Part shown: piece by piece, positions 34,602 through 42,504 of the stretch
Layout of the letters: every line of letters starts with the position of its first letter
How positions within the stretch are numbered: the first letter of the stretch is position 1
NCBI GenBank assembly: GCA_964561025.1
Contig: CAZLNM010000010.1
Coordinates: forward strand, 1 to 64,000
DNA: 64,000 bases
Source: JAAZNF01 sp964561025
Lineage (GTDB): Bacteria > Myxococcota > B64-G9
Direction of reading: 5' to 3'
Program-made: the position numbers and the translations under genes
Notes under the pieces: generated by a model
Told to the model about the DNA's origin: nothing
Seen by the model: only the letters and a program-made list of their open reading frames with translations
The model's database searches: none

Positions 34602-34898
34602 ATGAAGAAGAACCGGTTTTGGGCGTTGTTGGTACTCGCGCTGCTGCTCCTCTGTCCCTTACTGGCGCAGGCCCAGGATACCGCCGCCGAACCCGGGGCC
34701 GCTTCGGGATCGGGAGAGGAGTCCGTCATCTACAAGAAGACCACCATCATCGACTTCTCGGACGTGACCATCACCGGCGAGCTCACCAAGCCCGAGGGTT
34801 CGTACCTCATGAACAAGAAGAAGGCGACCTTCAACCTGCTCATCAACGTGCGCGACAACTTCCTGCCCGAGATGCTGAAGACGGTGGACAACCTGTAA
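34602..34898 (+). CDS. cglF: Adventurous gliding motility protein CglF/GltF-like
   Basis: 98 residues with a signal peptide (LLVLALLLLCPLLAQAQ). The conserved-looking core runs YKKTTIIDFSDVTITGEL, then KPEGSYLMNKKK, and ends in DNFLPEMLKTVDNL. This size and pattern match CglF (also called GltF) of M. xanthus, which is a contact-stimulable gliding protein located between gltE and gltG. AGGAGGT precedes the ATG. It is very likely periplasmic or outer-membrane associated. It could equally be the NfsF counterpart. Confidence 0.8.
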   Translation: MKKNRFWALLVLALLLLCPLLAQAQDTAAEPGAASGSGEESVIYKKTTIIDFSDVTITGELTKPEGSYLMNKKKATFNLLINVRDNFLPEMLKTVDNL

Positions 34899-34927
34899 CC
34901 GGCGACGGCCGGCACGGGAGACTTGCC

Positions 34928-36847
34928 ATGGAAAAGAAAGAAGCGACTCTCTCCATCATCCTGGACGTCAGCCTCGATGGCGAGGGCGGCGGGCGGCACG
35001 AGTTCACGCAGAAGAGCGTGATCATCGGCAGCGGGCCGTCGGCCAACCTGCGCATCACGCATCCGTCCGTGTCCAGCATCCACGCTATCCTCAAGGCGGG
35101 CGAGGACGAGGCCAGCGCGCTGCTCTCCGACCTCGGCAGCGAGGAGGGCACCCAGGTGAACGAGGCCGAGATCCGGCGCGAGGCCACCGTGAAGCGCGGC
35201 GACCAGATCCGGGTCGGCCAGGTGGAGATCTTCGTGATCGGGGTCGGCTCCGACGCGGTCGAGACCAAGACCGAGCGCCCACCGCAGCGCCCCGCGGTGC
35301 GCGAGGTGGCGGAGGAGAAGCCCAAGGCCGCCGAGGCGAAACCTGCCGCGACTCCGCCCCGGCCGCCCCCGCGCCGCGAGGAGAAGAAGCCAGCGCCGTC
35401 CGAGCCCAAACCCGGGACGCAGGTGGTGAGGCGGCGCGAGATCCCCCGCGAAGGCGAGATGGGTGGCAAGAGCGGCGAGGCCTTCTTCCGGCGCGAGCTC
35501 TCCCCGATGGAGCGCCCGCGGGATGGCCTGAAGCTCCTCGAGGTGAAGGCCATGTGGGGGCGGGTGGTGCTGGATGCCCGCCAGTTCGCCGCCGGTGAGA
35601 TGGTCACCGTGGGTGATGCCCCCAACGCCAGCTTCCGGCTGTCGGCCGATCGCACTCCGGGCGAGGTGTTCACCCTGGTCTCCCCTGGCGGCCCCCACGG
35701 CTACGTGGTCCAGGTCGCCTCGGGCATGGAGATCGATGTCATGCGCGACGGCAAGCCGCAACCGGTCGACGGGTTGCCGTCCCAGGGGGCGGTGCGCACC
35801 TACGCGTTGGGTCTTTCCGACCGCGTTCGGGTGAGCATGGGGCAGCTGGCCTTCATCATCCAGTACGTCTCGCCGGTGCAGCCGCTGCGCAGCCCGCTGG
35901 CGTACTCCTTCGATGACCGGGTGGTGCGCTGGTTCGCGTTGGTGCTCATCGTGGCGGTGGGCATGTGGCTGGCCATCGAGGCCACGCCCAAGGCCGAGGC
36001 CGAGGTCTCCGACTACCTCAAGAACCCGGCCCGCTTCGCCCAGCTCATCATGCCCACCCAGCGCGAGGACAAGAAGAAGTCCTTCGAGGAGATCAAGAAG
36101 AAGCAGGAAGAGAAGAAGCTGGTGGACGACAGCGACAAGTGGAAGAAGGTCACCGCCAAGGAGAAGGCCAACACCAAGGACATCCCCCGCGAGGTCAAGA
36201 GGGAGATCGATCGCAAGGTGGCCACCAACGCCGGCATCCTGGGCCTGCTGGCCAAGAAGGGCGGCGGCAGCGGTGACAACGCCTCCTCGGTGTTCGGCGG
36301 CTCGGCGCTGACCAACATCGACCAGGCGCTGGCGAGCATGAACAGCACCGGCATGGGCGACTCCAGCGGCTTCGGCGGCATGGGCACCCGCGGCGGCGGC
36401 CCGGGCGGCGGCGGCGGCGGCCTCGGTCTGGGCGGGTTGGGCACGGCGGGCTACGGCCGCGGCGCCGGCGCTGGCTACGGCAGCGTGGCCCTGGGTCACC
36501 GCGGGCGTAGCGACATCCAGGTGGTCCACCAGAACACCAAGGTCATCGGCGGCCTGTCGCAGGAGGTGGTGGGCCAGTACATCAAGCGCTACTGGGCCCA
36601 GATCAAGTTCTGCTACGAGCGCGAGCTCACCAAGAACCCCAACCTGTACGGCAAGGTGACCATCACCTTCACCATCGGAGGCAACGGCCGGATCAGCGAG
36701 GCCCAGGTGATGCAGACCACCATGAACAACGCCAACGTGGAGGAGTGCATCCTGCGCGTGATCCGGCGCATCATCTTCCCGCAGCCCAAGGGCGGCGGCC
36801 AGGTCATCGTGACCTACCCGTTCCTGTTCCAGCTGGCGGGCGGCTGA
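34928..36847 (+). CDS. gltG/nfsG: FHA-TM-AgmX protein, GltG(PglI)/NfsG-like
   Basis: 639 residues; ATG with GGGAG 7 bp upstream. An N-terminal FHA domain (about residues 25-105, with IIGSGPSANLRITHPSVSS) is followed by a Pro/Lys-rich linker and a second FHA-like beta domain (about 205-320). One membrane helix lies at about 330-352. A Lys-rich helical region and Gly-rich linker lead to an AgmX/PglI C-terminal domain (about 540-639) with Cys562 and Cys607. This is exactly the plan of GltG. The FHA part should be cytosolic and read phospho-Thr; the tail should reach through the periplasm to the outer-membrane partners. Confidence 0.9.
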   Translation: MEKKEATLSIILDVSLDGEGGGRHEFTQKSVIIGSGPSANLRITHPSVSSIHAILKAGEDEASALLSDLGSEEGTQVNEAEIRREATVKRGDQIRVGQVEIFVIGVGSDAVETKTERPPQRPAVREVAEEKPKAAEAKPAATPPRPPPRREEKKPAPSEPKPGTQVVRRREIPREGEMGGKSGEAFFRRELSPMERPRDGLKLLEVKAMWGRVVLDARQFAAGEMVTVGDAPNASFRLSADRTPGEVFTLVSPGGPHGYVVQVASGMEIDVMRDGKPQPVDGLPSQGAVRTYALGLSDRVRVSMGQLAFIIQYVSPVQPLRSPLAYSFDDRVVRWFALVLIVAVGMWLAIEATPKAEAEVSDYLKNPARFAQLIMPTQREDKKKSFEEIKKKQEEKKLVDDSDKWKKVTAKEKANTKDIPREVKREIDRKVATNAGILGLLAKKGGGSGDNASSVFGGSALTNIDQALASMNSTGMGDSSGFGGMGTRGGGPGGGGGGLGLGGLGTAGYGRGAGAGYGSVALGHRGRSDIQVVHQNTKVIGGLSQEVVGQYIKRYWAQIKFCYERELTKNPNLYGKVTITFTIGGNGRISEAQVMQTTMNNANVEECILRVIRRIIFPQPKGGGQVIVTYPFLFQLAGG

Positions 36848-37035
36848 TCGGTTCGGGAGCGTCTTGGCGTGGCGGTCGAGATGTCAAGCGGGTGCATGAG
36901 CGGCATCGTTTTTCCATGAGAGACCTGCCTCGAATGCGTTTTCTTTTTGCACGATCGACCGCGAGGCACGACCATCGTGCGCGACCAGGCGCACCCTACG
37001 TTGCGGCCCAAGGCCGCGCCAGAGGAGGCATTGAC

Positions 37036-37749
37036 ATGCGGCGATGGACACTGGGGGCGGTGTTTGCGTTGGCGATGGTGGCGTGGGTCGGGATGGCCGG
37101 GGCGCAGGAGGCCTCACCGCCAGCCGGAACGCCGCCGGCCGCGAGCGCGGTGACCCAGCCGGCCAAGACGGCGGCGGACGAGTCGGAGCAGATCGTCTTC
37201 GAGCGGCTGATGGGGTTCTACCTCGAGGGTCGGGTAGGCACCTTCTTCACCATCGCCGGTGCCCGCGGCTGGTCCAACGCCCAGCCCTTCTTCGGTTTCG
37301 AGATCGGGTATGACATCACCGATGCCTTCTCCATGCAGCTCTCCTACGCCTCGGGCTACCAGGCGGCGAACCCGCTCAAGTACGTGGGCGGGTGCGATCC
37401 GAGCATGGGCGACTGCTCCAAGTACTGCGATCCCTCCTCGGATGCGAGCTGCAACGACTACCACATGGACTTCTCGCTCACCTTCGTCAACCTGTCGGCC
37501 GATTACGACGTGTGGTCCAGCGAGCGCTGGGCGCTGGAGGCTCGGCTGGGCGGTGGCATCGTGATCATCCAGCCATCGGCCAAGCCCGATCAACCGCCGG
37601 TGGACGGCGATGTCTTCGCCGGCGTACGCTTCGAGTACTACACCCTGCTCAAGCACTTCACCGTGGGCGCGGAGTTCGACTTCTACTATGTCTTCGCCTC
37701 GGGAATCCCCGCCTTCTCCGGTTCGGCGTCGGTGGTGTACAACTTCTGA
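37036..37749 (+). CDS. cglE: Adventurous gliding motility protein CglE/GltH-like
   Basis: 237 residues. The ATG follows GAGGAGG. The signal peptide ends at GMAGAQ. The mature part begins with a Pro/Ala linker, then strand-like segments (FYLEGRVGTFFTIAGARG, ALEARLGGGIVIIQPS, VVYNF at the end), and has six Cys in a short hydrophilic loop (CDPSMGDCSKYCDPSSDASC). CglE (GltH) is the small barrel-like protein after GltG in M. xanthus. It lies 188 bp after the GltG-like gene and closes the block. Confidence 0.7.
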   Translation: MRRWTLGAVFALAMVAWVGMAGAQEASPPAGTPPAASAVTQPAKTAADESEQIVFERLMGFYLEGRVGTFFTIAGARGWSNAQPFFGFEIGYDITDAFSMQLSYASGYQAANPLKYVGGCDPSMGDCSKYCDPSSDASCNDYHMDFSLTFVNLSADYDVWSSERWALEARLGGGIVIIQPSAKPDQPPVDGDVFAGVRFEYYTLLKHFTVGAEFDFYYVFASGIPAFSGSASVVYNF

Positions 37750-37815
37750 GCTGCGCTCGGACAAATCGAGACAGGGTCAGGGGACGGGCGCAGGGGGAGT
37801 CTCTTGTGAGTTTTA

Positions 37816-37840
37816 CCTCCGAGGTAATAGAACTCGGAGG
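37816..37840. repeat. 8-bp inverted repeat downstream of the Glt/Nfs block
   Basis: CCTCCGAG (37816-37823) and CTCGGAGG (37833-37840) around a 9-base AT-rich loop. A second hairpin, GCGTTG/CAACGC, lies at 37901-37918. The 232-bp gap 37750-37981 has lower GC than its surroundings and no gene. The hairpins lack T-runs, so a terminator role is only possible. Confidence 0.45.
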
Positions 37841-37981
37841 GGTCTCGCACCTAGTGGTATGATCAGTCTCGGGTGCCGAAATTCTTTGTAGTGGGACCCA
37901 GCGTTGGTTCATCAACGCCAACGAGGTCGGGAGTGCGATGGGGATGGGCTCACGAGTCGTGCGCTGACCGGCAGCCAACGG

Positions 37982-38197
37982 CTACGTCCCGCTGGAATCC
38001 TTTTGTCTTTTTCCGGGCAGGAAGGCTTCGATCAGGCCCAGGAGCGGCTTGATACGCTCTTGCAGCCGGGCCTGGCACTCGAAGGCCTTGCTCATGAGCC
38101 GGCCGGTGCGCGGATCGGACATGATGCGGCCGACCCACGGGTGGGACAGGAGCTTCATGGCATGCTGCATGGCGGCCTTCTTGAGCGAATCCAACAT
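37982..38197 (-). CDS. Small helical hypothetical protein
   Basis: 71 residues; AGGAGG 4 bp before the ATG. It is amphipathic helix throughout (HPWVGRIMSDPRTGRLMSKAF in the middle) with no signal peptide and one Cys. It sits 27 bp after the PilZ-like gene on the same strand and is probably co-transcribed. Function unknown; the HPWVGRIMSDPRTGRLM pattern suggests a conserved small family. Confidence 0.65.
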   Translation of the reverse strand: MLDSLKKAAMQHAMKLLSHPWVGRIMSDPRTGRLMSKAFECQARLQERIKPLLGLIEAFLPGKRQKDSSGT

Positions 38198-38224
38198 GGT
38201 TCCTCCTGATGGCGGTACGGTCCG

Positions 38225-39052
38225 TTACAGGTTGAGCAGCTTGCGGGCCGCCTGCTGAATCGCGGTCCGCACGTGAGGGCTCTTCGCCAGGGTACGCACG
38301 TCGCCCGGGGGGAGCCGGGAAAGCAACTGCACCGCGAGCGGTAGCGGTGTCTTGGGATTGTGCACCAGGTTGCGGCACACGGTGGCGGAGCGTGTCCACT
38401 CCAGGTTCATCCCGATCATGCGCAGGGCATCGGGGTTGACCCCGGGCATCTTGGCGATCTGCTCGATCTCGTCGAGCGTGATGGCCGGGTTCTTGATCAC
38501 GAAGGGGTGGACCGTCTTGTTGCTGTCGCGGATGAGCAAGAGCCGCATCTCGCGCCGGCCATGCAGGGCGGCGCGGCGCTTCTCGTCAACGCTCATGGCC
38601 TCGATCTGCTGAATGAGAGGAAGACCGGCGTTGTCCGCGGGCTCGGCCTCGCCGCCGGGTTTCTCGCCGGGGGGCGGCGCGGCCTCCGGCGCGGCGTCCG
38701 GCGGGACGGGCACACCGGCCGCCGCTCGCGGATCGGCCGCGTCGGGTTCACCGTCGAACGGTGCCGCCCGGATCTCGGCCTCGAGCGTTGTGACGGTGGT
38801 CTTCAACTCCGGTGCCGGAATCTGGATCGCCACCCCCTGCCCGGGAATCACCTGCACCACCTCGGCGGCGAGCTGGATGGTTTTTCCCGAGGGGAGGAGC
38901 AGGTGCAGGCGCACCTGCGAGAACTGGGCGAGCGGTGCCTGCAAGCGCAGCAGCATCCCACCCAGCGAGAGCTGGGTCCGCACATCCCGTTCGAGCGAGG
39001 ACCAGCGGGCATAGCGCAGGGTGATGTCGCTCGTTCCCATGGAAGGCATCAT
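38225..39052 (-). CDS. PilZ-like protein with helical repeat C-terminus
   Basis: About 275 residues from the ATG at 39052; ATGs at 39049 and 39040 are alternatives and no clear ribosome site separates them. The N-terminal 90 residues have the myxobacterial PilZ-like pattern (LSLGGMLLRL, LHLLLPSGKTIQLAAEVVQV). A Pro/Glu/Ala linker follows. The C-terminal 125 residues are repeat-like helices (NPAITLDEIEQIAKMPGVNP, PLPLAVQLLSRLPPGDVRTL). A c-di-GMP-linked adaptor role is plausible, but the RxxxR c-di-GMP contact is not clearly present. It diverges from the hybrid kinase. Confidence 0.7.
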   Translation of the reverse strand: MMPSMGTSDITLRYARWSSLERDVRTQLSLGGMLLRLQAPLAQFSQVRLHLLLPSGKTIQLAAEVVQVIPGQGVAIQIPAPELKTTVTTLEAEIRAAPFDGEPDAADPRAAAGVPVPPDAAPEAAPPPGEKPGGEAEPADNAGLPLIQQIEAMSVDEKRRAALHGRREMRLLLIRDSNKTVHPFVIKNPAITLDEIEQIAKMPGVNPDALRMIGMNLEWTRSATVCRNLVHNPKTPLPLAVQLLSRLPPGDVRTLAKSPHVRTAIQQAARKLLNL

Positions 39053-39105
39053 GGCGGTTCCGGCCTCGCTTGGCAAGGGTCAAGTGAGGGCCTCCTTCGC
39101 GCGTT

Positions 39106-39134
39106 TTGTGACCATCGCCCCGCTGTGGTACCAT
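39106..39134 (+). promoter_or_regulatory. Candidate promoter of the hybrid kinase operon
   Basis: TTGTGA (39106-39111) and TACCAT (39129-39134) with a 17-bp spacer. The upstream in-frame ATG at 39133 lies inside this -10 element, which supports the ATG at 39166 as the real start. Confidence 0.5.
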
Positions 39135-39165
39135 GCCCCGCCGAGGGGTAGAGGAGCGGCGAGGG

Positions 39166-42100
39166 ATGAGCGAGCACAGGCACCGCATCCTGGCGGTGGA
39201 TGACGAACCGGACGTGCTGGACGTGTTGCGCCGGGCCCTGGAGGAGCAGCACCAGGTCTTCACTGCCCAGAGCGGGGCGCAGGCGCTCGACATCCTCAGA
39301 CGAGAGGACATCGACCTGCTCATCACCGACCAGCGCATGCCGGGAATGAGCGGCGTCCAGCTCATGGAGGAGGCACGCCGGTTGCGGCCGCAGATGGTGC
39401 GCATCATCCTCACCGGCTACACCGAGCCCCGTGACATGGTCGACGCCATCAACCGCGGCGAGGTGTACCGCTACCTGACCAAGCCCTTCGACCTCACCGA
39501 GCTTCTGTTCACGGTCAAGAACGGCCTGGAGGCCTACGACCTGCGCCGGGATCGGGAGCGGATGCTGCGCGATCTCGAGCTCCGGCTCAACGCCATGACG
39601 GCGTTCTTGGACCTCAGCCGGGAGTCGGCGCTGGCACGCTCCACCGACGAGGTGAACGCCGCGCTGGCCCGTTACCTGCCCTTCATCGTGGACTTCGACG
39701 CCTGTGTCTTCTTCTTCGAGCAGGAGCGGCCCCACCGGGCGCAGCTCACCATCCACCTGCGCCGGCCGGTAGGCGAGCAGATCCTCCAGAACATGCGCCG
39801 GGAGGCGTTGGACGGCTTCCGTGAGCTGGCCGGCCGGGGGGTGGCCGAGGCGCGGGTCCAGATGTCCGTCACCGGGGACCTTTCCCGGCCGGAGCGAGAG
39901 GAGCCCTTCGCCTCGGAGCTCACGGTCCCCATCAAGGTCCAGGGGGAACCGACCGGGCTCATCCGCTTGTACGCCCGGGAAGCGGGGGCGTTTCGCCATG
40001 ATACCCGCGAGCTGGTGGACATCCTGGCCAACCAGACCGCGGAGACCATCCGCAACCTGCGCGAGAAGCTTTCGGCGGAGCGGCAGCGGCTCGAACTCAT
40101 GATCGAGAGCCTCCCCGACGGGGTGCTCATGGTGGACGTGCACGACGAGGTGGTGGTGATCAACCCGGCGGCGCGGCGCCTGCTCAACTTGACATCCGAC
40201 GTCTCGGTGGACGCCCGCTACCTGAAAGAAGCGTTGGGGTTCTATCCCTTCGACTTGGTGCGTGGCTTCTCGGGCCGGGACGGCACCATGGTGCGGGAGG
40301 AGGTGCGCCTGGGCGATCGCATCCTGCACTCCCTGGTCTCGCCGGTCCACTGGGCCGACAAGCTGCTGGGAGTGGCGGTAGTGCTGCGGGACATCACCGA
40401 AGAAAAGACCCTCGAGCACCGCAAGCAGGACTTCCTGTCCATCGTGAGCCACGAGCTGCGCACGCCGCTGACCAGCATCGGCGGCGCGCTGGACCTCTTG
40501 CTCCACCGCTTCCCCGGGGAGATCAACGAGAAGCAGGAGCGCTACCTGCAACTGGCCAAGGGCAGCTGCGACAAGCTCAACCTCATCATCGACGAGCTGC
40601 TCGATCTCTCGCGTTTCGAGAAGGGTAAGATGCGCCTGCAGATGGCGCGGCTCGACCTGCCGGCGCTGGTGCGCGAGGCGGTGGAGAACTATCAGGCCGC
40701 GGCGCAAGAGAAGCAGGTGCGGCTGCGGGTCGAAGGCGACACCGGCCCGCTGTGGGTGCATGGCGACAGGAACCGGCTCCATCAGGTGCTCAACAACCTG
40801 TTGTCCAACGCCCTGAAGTTCACCCCCGCCGGCGGCGAGGTGCGGGCCGAGGTCTTCTGCGCGGCCGCCTCGCCGGGGCTGGTCGGCGCCAGCGTGTTCA
40901 ACAACGGCGAGGAGATCGAGGAGGCGGATCACGAGCGCATCTTCGATCAGTACGAGCAGACCCGCCGCACCCGCACGGGCAAGGTGACCGGCTCGGGCCT
41001 CGGCCTCAGCATCTCGAAGAACATCATCGAGGCCCACGAGGGGCGCATCTGGGTCGAGAGCGGGCAGGGGGCGGGCACGCGCTTCATCTTCACCTTGCCG
41101 CTGCTGCAGGACCCCGAGGCGGGACAGGTGGTCCAGGAGGTGACGGTCGCCGCCGGGAACCGCCCGCGCTTCAAGAACCCGCCGCTNNNNNNNNNNCTGG
41201 TGCTGGTCGCGGACGATGACCTCAACACCGTCCTGGTCGTCAAGGGGCTGCTGCTGTCCATGGGCTACTGCGTCAGCGTGGCCACCACCGGACGGGACGC
41301 CTTGCGCCTGGCGCGGGAGCGGCGTCCGGATCTGGTGCTGTTGGACGTGCGTATGCCGGGGCTCGACGGCCTGCAGATCGCGGACATCCTGCGGCACGAT
41401 CCCGACACCCGGCGGGTGGCGGTGCTGGCCATGTCGGCGCCGCAGGCCCGGGAGGAGGCATTACGGGCGGGCGCCGCGGAGTTTTTGGCCAAGCCGTTCT
41501 CGGCAGAGACGCTACGGCAGGCGGCGGAACGGGCCCTGCGCCAGCAGCACCTGGAGCGCTCGCTGTTCTCGGTCCTCATCGTGGACGACGACCCGGTGAT
41601 CCGCTCGGTGTGCCGCGAGGTGTTGGAGGGCCAGGGATTCTCGGTCCTCGAGGCGGCGGACGGCACCCAGGCGCTGGACATGGCCATGCGCGAGAAGCCC
41701 GACGTGGTCCTGCTCGACGTGATGCTGCCGGACATCGACGGCTTCCAGGTGATCGAGCGCCTGCGCGAGGAGCGCGCCACCGCGCAGCTCCCCATCATCA
41801 TCATCAGCGCCCGGGGCCGGACCGGCGACAAGGTGCGCGCCTTGCGCCTGGGCGGCGACGACTACCTGGTCAAGCCCTTCGACGCCATGGAGCTCGGCGC
41901 GCGGGTGGAGTCGGTGCTCAAGCGCAAGGAGCGCGAGATCGAGGCCAGCCCGACCACCCGGCTGCCGGGGAGCCCGGTGCTGGAGCGGGAGTGCGAGCGG
42001 CGCCTGCAAGCGGGGCAGTCGTTCGTGCTGTGCTACCTGGACCTCGACAATCTGAAGGCCTTCAACGATTACTACGGCTATGCCAAGGCCGACGGCGTCA

Positions 42101-42504
42101 TCCAACAGACCGGAGATATCATCCGCAAGGCGGTGGAGCGCCACGGCGACGGGAGCGATCTGGTGAGCCACATCGCGGGCGACGACTTCGTGGTGGTCAC
42201 GCAGGAGCCGCAGTTGCGGGCCATCGCCGAAGAGGTGATCGCCACCTTCGACCGCCTCATCCCCATGTACTACGCCGAAAGCGATCGCGAGCGAGGTTAC
42301 ATCGAAACCGAGGACCGCTTTGGCGAGCGGCGCAAGTTCCCCTTGATGAGCATATCGCTGGCGGCGGTGAAAGTGAGGCGTGGCGCCTTCCGCTCGCACG
42401 CCGAGGTCTCGACCCGCGCCGCCGAGCTCAAGAGACGGGCCAAGAGCATCCCGGGTAGCGTACTGGTGGTGGGAGACGAGCAGGGGGAAACCGTCATCCG
42501 ATGA
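39166..42504 (+). CDS. Hybrid sensor kinase: REC-GAF-PAS-HK-REC-REC-degenerate GGDEF (contains assembly gap)
   Basis: About 1112 residues if the ten N at 41187-41196 stand for ten bases; the frames join. Receiver 1 (residues 6-120) has Asp55. GAF-like (about 150-310) and PAS-like (320-420) regions follow. The HisKA box is VSHELRTPL with His429, with a HATPase after it (LSNALKFTPAGG, GSGLGLSISKN). Two more receivers have Asp727 and Asp851. The C-terminal GGDEF-like domain has AGDDF at 1004-1008, so diguanylate cyclase activity is doubtful. No membrane segments: a cytosolic phosphorelay. Start chosen at 39166 (GAGGAG about 9 bp upstream). It overlaps the next kinase by 4 bp. Confidence 0.9.
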   Translation: MSEHRHRILAVDDEPDVLDVLRRALEEQHQVFTAQSGAQALDILRREDIDLLITDQRMPGMSGVQLMEEARRLRPQMVRIILTGYTEPRDMVDAINRGEVYRYLTKPFDLTELLFTVKNGLEAYDLRRDRERMLRDLELRLNAMTAFLDLSRESALARSTDEVNAALARYLPFIVDFDACVFFFEQERPHRAQLTIHLRRPVGEQILQNMRREALDGFRELAGRGVAEARVQMSVTGDLSRPEREEPFASELTVPIKVQGEPTGLIRLYAREAGAFRHDTRELVDILANQTAETIRNLREKLSAERQRLELMIESLPDGVLMVDVHDEVVVINPAARRLLNLTSDVSVDARYLKEALGFYPFDLVRGFSGRDGTMVREEVRLGDRILHSLVSPVHWADKLLGVAVVLRDITEEKTLEHRKQDFLSIVSHELRTPLTSIGGALDLLLHRFPGEINEKQERYLQLAKGSCDKLNLIIDELLDLSRFEKGKMRLQMARLDLPALVREAVENYQAAAQEKQVRLRVEGDTGPLWVHGDRNRLHQVLNNLLSNALKFTPAGGEVRAEVFCAAASPGLVGASVFNNGEEIEEADHERIFDQYEQTRRTRTGKVTGSGLGLSISKNIIEAHEGRIWVESGQGAGTRFIFTLPLLQDPEAGQVVQEVTVAAGNRPRFKNPPXXXXLVLVADDDLNTVLVVKGLLLSMGYCVSVATTGRDALRLARERRPDLVLLDVRMPGLDGLQIADILRHDPDTRRVAVLAMSAPQAREEALRAGAAEFLAKPFSAETLRQAAERALRQQHLERSLFSVLIVDDDPVIRSVCREVLEGQGFSVLEAADGTQALDMAMREKPDVVLLDVMLPDIDGFQVIERLREERATAQLPIIIISARGRTGDKVRALRLGGDDYLVKPFDAMELGARVESVLKRKEREIEASPTTRLPGSPVLERECERRLQAGQSFVLCYLDLDNLKAFNDYYGYAKADGVIQQTGDIIRKAVERHGDGSDLVSHIAGDDFVVVTQEPQLRAIAEEVIATFDRLIPMYYAESDRERGYIETEDRFGERRKFPLMSISLAAVKVRRGAFRSHAEVSTRAAELKRRAKSIPGSVLVVGDEQGETVIR
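41187..41196. other. Assembly gap (10 N)
   Basis: Ten N between the HATPase and second receiver of the hybrid kinase. The frame is preserved across it as written, but residues downstream are numbered on that assumption. Confidence 0.95.

Noticed and set aside
37900..37960. tRNA-like hairpins
   Set aside because: The stems cannot form a cloverleaf and no T-loop or CCA-type end is present.
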